A program made the translations under genes and the position numbers. Below the pieces are notes generated by a model. It did not search any database. It saw only the letters and a program-made list of their open reading frames with translations, and was not told where the DNA came from. DNA of 46,050 nucleotides. It comes from an uncultured Pedobacter sp. (lineage in GTDB: Bacteria > Bacteroidota > Bacteroidia > Sphingobacteriales > Sphingobacteriaceae). The stretch's first letter is position 1, and every line of letters begins with the position of its first letter. The stretch spans positions 1 to 46,050 of the forward strand of contig NZ_CAMLHF010000013.1 of assembly GCF_946479715.1 (NCBI RefSeq), read 5' to 3'. Shown here piece after piece: positions 1-7,196 of the stretch.

Positions 1-630
1 CTGATCGAAATATTTGAGTTGTTTCTTGTATTTTTCGGCAGTGGCACCAAAACGGGAGTTGAGGCTGATGCCGATGATAACCGGCAAGAGGACTTGGAGA
101 ACCAATTTGATGACGATGCCAGTGACATCAAAATCGCCTGTTGCAGAAGCAATGAACAGCCCGACCCAGAGCGGGGTAACCACTACGCCGATCAGACTTG
201 AAATGCTCGCATTGAAAATGGCTGCGGAAATATTGCCCTTGGCGATGGAAACCATGACCACCGATGAGGAAACTGTGGATGGTAAAGCTGCCAGAAAAAA
301 CACGCCCAACCAAAGCAGCTCGAAATCGGTGTTAACGAACAAGGGACGGGATGCCAAAACCAGGAGCGGGAAAAACAAAAAGGTGGTCAACTGGACTATA
401 ATGTGCATTTTCCAGTTGGCAAGCCCGGCTTTTAGTTTCTGAACACTCAGTCGCAGGCCGTAAAATAAGAAAATCAACGACACGCCTACACCCGCGATCT
501 CCTCCAGGGAAACAGGTTCTTTGACCATGCCTGGCTGGGGCAAAAAATAGGCCAACAGGATCATGATGCCTATCATTAACAAAAAACCGTCGAGACCTGC
601 TTTACCTAATACTTCTAATAACTTCTTCAA
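1..630 (-). CDS. BASS/SBF-like sodium symporter family permease (partial, cut by window edge)
   Basis: The minus-strand frame reads from a TTG at 628-630 to the window edge without a stop, giving about 210 residues of a strongly hydrophobic protein with at least six membrane segments. The N-terminus (LKKLLEVLGKAGLDGFLL), the PQPG turn and the FYGLRLS segment fit the YfeH/SBF-like branch of the bile acid:sodium symporter superfamily, inner-membrane carriers that take up organic anions. No ATG lies between the upstream in-frame TAG and this TTG. The start is 18 bases after the stop of mesD on the same strand, so co-transcription with mesD-mesX is likely. The substrate is unknown; a methionine precursor or 2-oxo acid is only an inference from context. 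The C-terminus is missing. Confidence 0.75.
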   Translation of the reverse strand, partial: MKKLLEVLGKAGLDGFLLMIGIMILLAYFLPQPGMVKEPVSLEEIAGVGVSLIFLFYGLRLSVQKLKAGLANWKMHIIVQLTTFLFFPLLVLASRPLFVNTDFELLWLGVFFLAALPSTVSSSVVMVSIAKGNISAAIFNASISSLIGVVVTPLWVGLFIASATGDFDVTGIVIKLVLQVLLPVIIGISLNSRFGATAEKYKKQLKYFDQ

Positions 631-648
631 TGTACTCTTAATATATTC

Positions 649-1680
649 CTAACCTGCTAACTCTTTACGGATGATTTCTGCTCCTGCGCTTAAAGCACTT
701 AACTTACCTCTGGCTACTTCTCGCGACAAGGGAGCCATACCACAGTTTGTACTCGGGTAAATATTTTCGATATCAACAAACTCAAGCGTTTTACGTAGGG
801 TATTTGCTACTTCTTCGGGGGTTTCAATCGCATTACTTGCCACATCAATGGCGCCAACCATTACTTTCTTTCCACGAACGAGTTCAATTAAATTTAAAGG
901 CACATTTGAGTTGTGGCATTCTAATGAAACAATATTAATATTAGATTTTTGGATTTTCGGGAAAATTTCTTCGTATTGGCGCCACTCTGAACCCAATGTC
1001 TTTTTCCAGTCGTTATTCGCTTTTATTCCATAGCCGTAGCATACATGTACCGCAGTTTCGCAGGTTAGACCTTCAATGGCTCTTTCCAATGCTGCCATTC
1101 CCCAATCGTTAACTTCATCAAAGAACACATTAAATGCAGGTTCATCAAACTGGATAATATCCACCCCAGCATCTTGAAGTTCTCTTGCCTCTTGATTTAG
1201 TGCTTTAGCAAATACCCAGGCTAGTTTTTCCCGGCTTTTGTAATGGTTGTCATAAAGCGTATCTACCATGGTCATTGGTCCTGGTAATGCCCATTTGATG
1301 GGTTGATTAGTTTGTTTGCGTAAAAATTTGGCATCATCAACAAAAACTGCTTTTTGACGTGCAACCTCATCTACAACAATGGGAACACTCGCATTATAAC
1401 GGTCACGGATTTTTACGATTTTTCGGTTTTCAAAATCTACACCACTTAAATGCTCGATAAAAGTGGTTACGAAATGCTGGCGTGTCTGTTCACCATCACA
1501 AATGATATCCACACCGGCCAATTGCTGTTCATGCAAAGAAATGCGTAAAGCATCTTGTTTCCCTTCTAATAACTGATCGCCTTCTAATTTCCAGGGCGAC
1601 CATAGTTTTTCCGGTGGTGCAAGCCAAGCAGGTTTGGGTAAACTTCCCACAATGGAAGTGGGCAATAATATATTCTTCAT
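649..1680 (-). CDS. mesD: Folate-independent methionine synthase, core MetE-like domain (MesD type)
   Basis: At 343 residues this matches only the C-terminal catalytic barrel of cobalamin-independent methionine synthase and lacks the N-terminal half of MetE. The zinc ligands are visible: His212 and Cys214 (HVCYG), Glu254 (SLECHNS) and Cys313 (NCGMAP). The N-terminal PTSIVGSLPKP is the usual family opening. Short MetE-like proteins fall into several folate-independent groups; the MesD group needs oxygen and its partner MesX. The directly upstream gene is a DUF1852/MesX protein 25 bases away, which points to MesD. It should transfer a methyl group from a donor other than methyl-tetrahydrofolate to homocysteine; the donor is not known from sequence. 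Cytoplasmic. Confidence 0.88.
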   Translation of the reverse strand: MKNILLPTSIVGSLPKPAWLAPPEKLWSPWKLEGDQLLEGKQDALRISLHEQQLAGVDIICDGEQTRQHFVTTFIEHLSGVDFENRKIVKIRDRYNASVPIVVDEVARQKAVFVDDAKFLRKQTNQPIKWALPGPMTMVDTLYDNHYKSREKLAWVFAKALNQEARELQDAGVDIIQFDEPAFNVFFDEVNDWGMAALERAIEGLTCETAVHVCYGYGIKANNDWKKTLGSEWRQYEEIFPKIQKSNINIVSLECHNSNVPLNLIELVRGKKVMVGAIDVASNAIETPEEVANTLRKTLEFVDIENIYPSTNCGMAPLSREVARGKLSALSAGAEIIRKELAG

Positions 1681-1705
1681 AAAATAATTTTAAGGTGTTG
1701 TATGA

Positions 1706-2710
1706 TTAAAGAGCGAAATTTGCAGACCACTGTTCGAGAATATCCTGGTAAGGTTTGATGAAATGCTCTTCAGCATATTTACCCTGTTCAACAGCCAGTC
1801 GGCTACGCTCAACGCGGTCATATTCCACGCGGGTCAGTGAATAATCTTCGTGTTTAAGACTAGGTTGATAAATTTGCCCAGCTACTGAATTTGCATTGTA
1901 AATTTCAGGACGATAAATCTTCTGGAATGTCTCCATCGTGCTGATTGAGCTGATCAGTCCAAGATCAGTATAATCGGTAAGTAGATCTCCGGAATGATAA
2001 AAAGCCATCGGTGCCACACTGTTCTGAGGCATGAAAAAACGAACCTTTAAGCCCATTTTAGAGAAATATTCGTCAGTGATAGAATACTGGTCCTGTAGAT
2101 ACTCAAAACCCAGAACCGGATGCTGATACTCAGTGCGAGTATAAGTTTTGTTGCTCGATATACTTAGACAAATAATTGGTGACATCTTAAAATGCTCTTT
2201 ATAAGTGTCTGAACTCACAAAGCTTTTATAAAGTTTTCCGTGCAAATCACCAAAATTTTCAGGAACAGTAAAACTAGATTTATTTTTATTGTACTCGATC
2301 AATAAAACGCTGAAATCGTAATCACGCACATATGAAGAAAAATTATTTCCGGCAATACCTTCGATATGCTGGTTAGTCTGACGATCAAAAATATTCGTTT
2401 TTAAAACTTCAATCATCGGCAGATCGTTACTACCATTCTTTTTATCAATACTCAACGTTACTGTGATGATTTCAAGTTCTACCAGGTAACGATCACCTTT
2501 TGGATTATCCAAATGGGCCAATGCATTGAATCGATTGTTAATCATATTTAAGGCATTGCGTAAGTTTTGTTGGCGATTATCTCCTCTGGCCAGGTTTGCA
2601 AAATTTGTTGTCAGACGCGTTTGACTTGCGGGGTGATAATTTTCATCTAAACAAGTGCTATTTAGCGTAAAGACCAAATCATTCTTGATGGTATCTTGGG
2701 TATTTTCCAT
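1706..2710 (-). CDS. mesX: MesX (DUF1852), partner of the MesD methionine synthase
   Basis: A 334-residue protein with the DUF1852 hallmarks near the N-terminus: a FTLNSTCLDENY strand, the RLTTNFANLARGD segment, NALNMINNRFNALAHLDNPKGDRY, then an alternating strand/helix body. The frame runs upstream to 2761, but MENTQDTIKNDLVF at 2710 fits the family N-terminus best, so that start was chosen. MesX is required together with MesD for methionine synthesis with oxygen and was proposed to help generate or deliver the methyl donor; its chemistry is not settled. It is first in a minus-strand operon mesX-mesD-transporter and diverges from the Lrp-type gene at 3166. Confidence 0.87.
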   Translation of the reverse strand: MENTQDTIKNDLVFTLNSTCLDENYHPASQTRLTTNFANLARGDNRQQNLRNALNMINNRFNALAHLDNPKGDRYLVELEIITVTLSIDKKNGSNDLPMIEVLKTNIFDRQTNQHIEGIAGNNFSSYVRDYDFSVLLIEYNKNKSSFTVPENFGDLHGKLYKSFVSSDTYKEHFKMSPIICLSISSNKTYTRTEYQHPVLGFEYLQDQYSITDEYFSKMGLKVRFFMPQNSVAPMAFYHSGDLLTDYTDLGLISSISTMETFQKIYRPEIYNANSVAGQIYQPSLKHEDYSLTRVEYDRVERSRLAVEQGKYAEEHFIKPYQDILEQWSANFAL

Positions 2711-2831
2711 GTATTTGTTTTCGTTAATTCTTGGCGCTTCTACTATGGTTACTCTCAACAACTAGCTGTAGTTGTTTTGTCTTGCAAATTTTTAAATAAA
2801 AGATGAATTAAATTGATTTTGATTTAAAATC

Positions 2832-2844
2832 AGATAATTTATCT
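2832..2844. promoter_or_regulatory. Candidate Lrp-type operator, mesX side
   Basis: AGATAATTTATCT is a perfect odd palindrome; with the next T it shares 14 identical bases with the copy near the lrp-type gene. It lies about 120 bases upstream of the mesX start. AT-rich dyads of this size are typical for Lrp/AsnC proteins. The binding protein is inferred from the adjacent gene. Confidence 0.45.
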
Positions 2845-3078
2845 TTTAATTTGTTTTTGTAAGATGATTATGCTTTTTTACGGTGTAAAAACTTATAAAA
2901 ACAGAAAATTTTTCTCTAAAAATCCAGGCATAATTGATTTGGCGTTGATCATTTACATTCAAAAAGATATTAAATTCACTACCGAAAAAATAGTAAATAG
3001 CCTCCCTGTTTACAAATTAGCTTTTCAGAAATACACGGCTATTTTAGTAATTTATTGAACTGTCTTGTTATTGAAATT

Positions 3079-3093
3079 AAGATAAATTATCTT
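3079..3093. promoter_or_regulatory. Candidate Lrp-type operator, regulator side
   Basis: AAGATAAATTATCTT is a perfect 15-base odd palindrome. It sits 73 bases before the lrp-type start codon and about 32 bases upstream of the putative -7 box at 3125-3132, a place suited to autoregulation. Confidence 0.45.
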
Positions 3094-3124
3094 CTTCAGA
3101 CATGAATCAGCGTTTAAAAATCTG

Positions 3125-3132
3125 TAACTTTG
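3125..3132 (+). promoter_or_regulatory. Putative -7 promoter box of the Lrp-type gene
   Basis: TAACTTTG matches the Bacteroidota -7 consensus TAnnTTTG exactly, 33 bases before the ATG. No clear -33 TTTG is present at the usual spacing. Confidence 0.45.
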
Positions 3133-3165
3133 TATAGTTGGTCATAAATAGAATGAAATGCTACA

Positions 3166-3624
3166 ATGAATTTAGACGAGATTGATTTAAGGCTCTTGAA
3201 AATACTGGGGGAGAACTCTAAATACACTACCAAGGAGCTTGCTTCCATGGTCAATCTTTCAGCTTCGCCTGTTTATGAACGCATAAGGCGACTGGAAAAC
3301 GAGGGTTATATCAGAAAGTATATCGCAGTATTGGATGCTGAAAAATTCAATCAGGGATTTATCGTATTCTGTAATATCAAGCTTAAACAGCACGACAGGA
3401 ATATCGGCAATAACTTTGTTAAGGATATTTTGCAGATAGACGAAGTTACCGAATGTTTCAATGTATCTGGCGACTATGATTTTATTTTAAAAGTTTACGT
3501 TAAAGATATGAAGAGTTACCAGGATTTTGTTTTCAACAAGTTGGGATCGGTTGAGAGTATTGGAAGTACGCATAGCACTTTTGTGATGGCCGAAATCAAA
3601 AACACACACAATATTAGTTTCTAA
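3166..3624 (+). CDS. Lrp/AsnC family transcriptional regulator
   Basis: A 152-residue protein of normal family length. Residues 1-60 form the AsnC-type helix-turn-helix ([23 protein letters not shown], then [21 protein letters not shown]), and residues 65-145 form the RAM ligand-binding domain ([21 protein letters not shown]). Such proteins assemble into octamers, sense amino acids and often control the gene next to them as well as themselves. It diverges from mesX, and one palindrome lies at both ends of the shared region, so control of mesX-mesD by methionine or another amino acid is a reasonable inference. Its end overlaps by 11 bases the end of the convergent chimeric ORF. Confidence 0.92.
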   Translation: MNLDEIDLRLLKILGENSKYTTKELASMVNLSASPVYERIRRLENEGYIRKYIAVLDAEKFNQGFIVFCNIKLKQHDRNIGNNFVKDILQIDEVTECFNVSGDYDFILKVYVKDMKSYQDFVFNKLGSVESIGSTHSTFVMAEIKNTHNISF

Positions 3625-4255
3625 CTGAAACTGGCCTACTGTCCTCATCGATGGCGACCAGTGTAAAGGAACCACATACTACCTGTTCGCGAAAATCTTC
3701 CCTCATCTTTTCAAGATTGACCGAAACTTCAATTGTTATGCTGGTATTGCCGACCTTCTCCACACGTCCGATCATTTCGATAAGTGTACCTGCTGGAATA
3801 GGTTTTGCAAAATTGATCTTGCCACTGCTTACCATAGTATAGCAATATCTTGGGTGTGGCTGTTTCTTTGGCTTTTCCCGCTTTTTAAGTAAGAATTCAG
3901 GTTGCTGGAATATCTTGTCAATTTCCGTTCTTTTGATAATGATTTTTCGATCTGAAAGCCTGACTGCTTTTATTCTTCCACTATAAATGATGTTATAGAT
4001 TGTCTTGGCACAAATATTTAGCAGCTTAGATGCTTCTTTAACGGAAAGAAACTCTAAGGGTACTGGTTTGGCTTCCATCACAGCGGCAGTTTGTCTTACC
4101 TCCACTTCGGACGCTTTAATTTTAAGCTCTCGGGCCTTCTGCTTGCCGTGTCTGCTGTTGCATTTTAAACTGCAATAGCAAGTTACAGTAGTTTTTGCGG
4201 TAAAAGTATTTCCGCAGTATTCACAAACCCTTTTTAGAGATAAATTCGAACTCAT
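3614..4255 (-). pseudogene. Chimeric ORF: excisionase-like zinc finger/HTH front half fused to acyl-CoA thioesterase back half
   Basis: The 213-residue frame has two unrelated parts. Residues 1-120 look like the zinc-finger/HTH protein found beside integrases in Bacteroidota mobile elements: a CEYC...CYCSLKC zinc knuckle (residues 11-32), then a MerR/excisionase-type helix-turn-helix ([19 protein letters not shown], residues 70-88) ending in [12 protein letters not shown]. That family normally continues for another 150 or so residues. From about residue 141 the sequence instead matches the second half of a YciA-like hotdog acyl-CoA thioesterase ([35 protein letters not shown]), to its natural C-terminus. 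The thioesterase front half with its catalytic region is absent nearby. The junction is near 3826-3850. Most likely a recombination scar; whether the in-frame fusion is expressed is unknown. Confidence 0.7.
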
Positions 4256-4330
4256 TACAACGATAGTTTAAAATCTATCATCTGTACCCGAGGCCATCTT
4301 TTCTTCTTAAATCATCGGTCGTAATTTACC

Positions 4331-4390
4331 CCCGATTTTAGTGCCATTTAGGGTATTTAAGGCGATTTAAGTGGAATTAAGAGGAACTAA
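4331..4390. repeat. Phased 10-bp tandem repeat, six degenerate units
   Basis: Six consecutive decamers share a T/A-rich second half: cccgatttta, gtgccattta, gggtatttaa, ggcgatttaa, gtggaattaa, gaggaactaa. The period is one helical turn, so the TTTAA steps face one side of the DNA. This could be bent DNA or cooperative sites for a small DNA-binding protein such as an excisionase. Confidence 0.6.
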
Positions 4391-4398
4391 GAGCCATC

Positions 4399-4426
4399 AT
4401 TTACCCTGTGATTTTTTAGGGTAAAT
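4399..4426. repeat. Inverted repeat ATTTACCCT / AGGGTAAAT
   Basis: Perfect 9-bp arms at 4399-4407 and 4418-4426 with a 10-base T-rich spacer. It directly follows the phased decamers. It could be a terminator or a recombinase/regulator site; no long T-run follows. Confidence 0.55.
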
Positions 4427-4577
4427 AATTGAGCGCCCGAGTTACAAATGAGTAACAAAAGTCAGAAAAACAAAAGGATAAATCCAAAAATATAGACAAA
4501 AGAAATTAACATAACTTATTAACAATAAGCTATATACTTGTCATTACTTGGCGTAATTATGCAGTAGTTTTCAGTGA

Positions 4578-5948
4578 TTATTTCCCAATACAAAACTTAC
4601 TAAATATGTTCTCAAGCAGATCATCAGTAGTAACCTGACCGGTTATCTCCCCTAAGTAATGTAATGCTTGTTTAATATCCATTGCTAAAAAGTCAGAGGT
4701 AACCGGATTATCCAAACCATTGGCTACGCTATTTAAAGCTGCCTGAGTTTTTTGTAGTGCCTCCACATGTCTGATATTCGTTACCATGGTATGGCTATCC
4801 GATAGCTTATCACCTACCGCGGTATCATAAAGTAATTGTTTCAATTCCTCAATATGTTGATTTTCTTTAGCGGATATGGATATAAATTCGATATCCGAAG
4901 GAAGCTTTAATTCCTTTAATCGATCACTGTAAGAAAGATCCATTTTATTAGCGACAGCTAGAAAAGGTATACCTGGCTTATGTAAACGAGCAATATCATC
5001 ATGAATTTCGGTGGCCGACGTATTAACCACATCAAATAAATACACTAATAATGCCGACTGACGAATCTTTTGCATGGTTTTTTCAACCCCGATAGCTTCA
5101 ATAGTATCAGTAGCTTCACGGATACCGGCAGTATCTATCAATCTAAAATTAATGCCATTGATATTCAAAAGCTCCTCAATGGTATCACGTGTTGTTCCAG
5201 CGATCTCACTTACAATTGCTCTGTCTTCATTTAAAAGAGCATTTAATAAAGTCGATTTACCCGCATTTGGTCGGCCTGCAATCACCGTATTAATTCCCTG
5301 CTTAATTACATTGCCAAGCTCAAAAGAGCGGATTAGTTTATTTAATACAATAGTAATTTTGGCAATCAGTTCCTGCAATTGATCTCTATTAGCAAACTCA
5401 ACGTCTTCCTCAGCAAAATCAAGTTCAAGTTCAATCATTGAAGCAAAGTGAATCAATTGTTCACGCAATACATTAAGTTCGGTACTAAAACCACCTCTTA
5501 GTTGATTCATAGCTACTTGATGAGCAGCAGCTGAATCTGAAGAAATCAAATCAGCAACAGCCTCAGCCTGAGATAAATCTAATCCTCCATTTAAAAATGC
5601 CCTTAAAGTAAATTCACCTGGTTTTGCCGCACTGGCACCTTTCTTTATTAAAAGTGTAATGATCTGCTGAATGATATAGTTGGAACCATGACAAGATATT
5701 TCGACAACGTTTTCCTTTGTGTATGATTTTGGAGCGACAAATAAACTCACAAGAACCTCATCTACAACAACATTCCCATCTTTAATTAAACCAAAGTGTA
5801 TGGTGTGCGATTCCTGAGCTAGCAAGTCTTTACCACTAAAAACAGAGTTTGTAATAGCTATTGCATCTTTTCCTGAAAGACGTATAACACCTATCGCGCC
5901 CACTCCTGGCGGTGTAGATAAAGCAACTATGGTTTCGTTTGTGATCAT
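4578..5948 (-). CDS. mnmE: tRNA uridine-5-carboxymethylaminomethyl(34) synthesis GTPase MnmE
   Basis: MnmE works with MnmG to modify the wobble uridine of several tRNAs. Domains in order: N-terminal formyl-THF-binding domain (ETIVALSTPPGVGAIGVIRLSG), a helical domain, and an inserted G domain with P-loop GRPNAGKST, G3 DTAGIRE and G4 NKMD; the C-terminus ends in the conserved FCIGK whose cysteine is needed for modification. The frame opens at 5975, but MITNETIVALSTPPG at 5948 matches the family start, giving 456 residues. Complete and apparently functional. Its 3' end (TTTTGTATTGGGAAATAA) is the kind of conserved sequence used as an integration site by some genomic islands, which is relevant to the scar immediately downstream. 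Confidence 0.96.
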   Translation of the reverse strand: MITNETIVALSTPPGVGAIGVIRLSGKDAIAITNSVFSGKDLLAQESHTIHFGLIKDGNVVVDEVLVSLFVAPKSYTKENVVEISCHGSNYIIQQIITLLIKKGASAAKPGEFTLRAFLNGGLDLSQAEAVADLISSDSAAAHQVAMNQLRGGFSTELNVLREQLIHFASMIELELDFAEEDVEFANRDQLQELIAKITIVLNKLIRSFELGNVIKQGINTVIAGRPNAGKSTLLNALLNEDRAIVSEIAGTTRDTIEELLNINGINFRLIDTAGIREATDTIEAIGVEKTMQKIRQSALLVYLFDVVNTSATEIHDDIARLHKPGIPFLAVANKMDLSYSDRLKELKLPSDIEFISISAKENQHIEELKQLLYDTAVGDKLSDSHTMVTNIRHVEALQKTQAALNSVANGLDNPVTSDFLAMDIKQALHYLGEITGQVTTDDLLENIFSKFCIGK

Positions 5949-6036
5949 TTGTCCTGTATATGTATAGATTTGCAAAACTAGCCAAACATTTCATACCTTT
6001 CAGTGTTACTCATTGAAAAATCTAAATACTTTACCT

Positions 6037-7155
6037 ATGACAGACATGCCTCTTACCGTAAAACGATCAATCGAATTATTGGGTCTGGTTTTATTAGTAG
6101 CAATCTTAGTAGTCGGCAACAACATTATCATGCCGGTAATTATGGCTTTTTTTGTCAGCATTGTTGTGCTCCCAATCTATCGTTTTCTGATCAGAAGAAA
6201 ACTTCCTGAAGCGGTTGCTATTATCCTCCCTATTTTATTACTAGTGGTCTTGATCGGTCTGATCGTATGGTTTTTCTCTTCTCAGATAGGCATTCTGGTG
6301 GATGATTTTCCGCAGATCAAGAACAATGTAAACATACATTTGAAGTCTTTAAGTAATTGGGTAAGTAACATTAGTCATATCTCTACAACAGAGCAGCTTA
6401 AATTCATTACCGAAAAAAGTGACGATCTTTTAGGAATGGCCGGTAAGGCGGCAAGCGGGGCTGCTGTTACCTTAAGCTCGGTATTCGTTTTTGTCGGTCT
6501 GCTACCTATTTATATTTACCTGATGCTGTTCTACAAAGATATTTTGCTTCGCTTTATATTTATGTGGTTTAAGCCAGAACACCATCCAAAGGTAAAAGAA
6601 GCCATTTTTGAGACAGAGGTCATTATCAAAAGTTACCTGGTGGGCTTGTTGATCCAGGTCAGCTATATGACCATCTTATTAGGTGGTATTCTGTTTTTTG
6701 TAGGAATTAAGCATGCATTGCTCATCGGGGTGATCTTTGCCATCCTGAATTTGATCCCTTATGTAGGTGCGTTGGTAGGTAATATTATTGGTGTTCTGTT
6801 AACGCTTACATCTTCTACTGAACTTTGGCCGGTGCTTACTGTACTGATTGTGATTGCGGTAGTTCAGTTTTTGGACAACAATATACTGATGCCTAGAATT
6901 GTAGGTTCAAAAGTGAAGATAAATGCTTTGTTTGCCATATTAGGTGTAATTATTGGTGGAAGCATTGCCGGTGTGTCGGGTATGTTTCTTTCACTACCGG
7001 TCATTGCAGTATTGAAGGTCATTTTCGACCGGACTGTAATGTTTAAACAATGGGGCGTACTATTGGGCGATGAACGTCCGGCCAAGAGTCCTATGAGTTT
7101 TGCAAGCTTCAGGAAAAAGAAACCGGTGACGGTTAAAGCAGGAACAGAAAAATAA
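6037..7155 (+). CDS. AI-2E family transporter (putative permease)
   Basis: A 372-residue inner-membrane protein with about eight hydrophobic segments. It has the family layout: two N-terminal helices, a central soluble stretch (about residues 60-130), and a C-terminal block with the conserved LNLIPYVGALVGNIIG and QFLDNNILMPRIVGSKVKINAL-like region (QFLDNN...PRIVG). Members export or exchange small molecules; the substrate cannot be inferred. The frame extends to a TTG at 6013, but the ATG at 6037 is preferred. It diverges from mnmE, and a TAGATTTG box at 5965-5972 could serve as its -7 element. The CotH lipoprotein gene follows closely on the same strand. Confidence 0.85.
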   Translation: MTDMPLTVKRSIELLGLVLLVAILVVGNNIIMPVIMAFFVSIVVLPIYRFLIRRKLPEAVAIILPILLLVVLIGLIVWFFSSQIGILVDDFPQIKNNVNIHLKSLSNWVSNISHISTTEQLKFITEKSDDLLGMAGKAASGAAVTLSSVFVFVGLLPIYIYLMLFYKDILLRFIFMWFKPEHHPKVKEAIFETEVIIKSYLVGLLIQVSYMTILLGGILFFVGIKHALLIGVIFAILNLIPYVGALVGNIIGVLLTLTSSTELWPVLTVLIVIAVVQFLDNNILMPRIVGSKVKINALFAILGVIIGGSIAGVSGMFLSLPVIAVLKVIFDRTVMFKQWGVLLGDERPAKSPMSFASFRKKKPVTVKAGTEK

Positions 7156-7196
7156 AAGTATTATTGTGTAATATTTTTATTGATAGGGCTAAACAA

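Larger units (their letters stand above)
2762..3165. promoter_or_regulatory. Divergent control region between mesX and the Lrp-type gene
   Basis: A very AT-rich 400-base gap. It holds a 13-bp odd palindrome, AGATAATTTATCT at 2832-2844 and its reverse form AGATAAATTATCT at 3080-3092, plus a degenerate copy (10 of 13) at 2801-2813, 31 bases from the first. A 7-bp hairpin (TGATTTT/AAAATCA, 2814-2832) lies between the two left copies. No methionine- or SAM-riboswitch fold was recognised. A 64-codon frame at 2864-3058 has no convincing coding character. Confidence 0.55.
4256..4577. other. Gene-free stretch downstream of mnmE with phased repeats (probable mobile-element end)
   Basis: No convincing ORF. 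It contains a phased 10-bp repeat (4331-4390), two imperfect direct copies of an ATTTACCC...GATTTT...AG unit (about 4324-4342 and 4399-4420), and an inverted repeat around 4399-4426. The stretch lies between the 3' end of mnmE and the excisionase-like chimera, as expected for the attachment-side regulatory region of an integrated element. No second copy of the mnmE 3' end was seen. Confidence 0.4.

Noticed and set aside
14..442. 142-codon plus-strand frame over the window start
   Set aside because: It is antisense to the BASS-type permease, whose hydrophobic sequence is convincing.
2711..2860. Possible SAM riboswitch before mesX
   Set aside because: The AT-rich leader lacks the conserved SAM-aptamer elements; only simple dyads were found.
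2864..3058. 64-codon plus-strand frame in the mesX/lrp gap
   Set aside because: Very AT-rich composition gives Lys/Ile/Phe-rich noise; it lies between regulatory palindromes and has no family features.
3600..4577. Second copy of the mnmE 3' end as an att site
   Set aside because: No TTTCCCAATAC-like repeat was found in the region, so element boundaries cannot be set.
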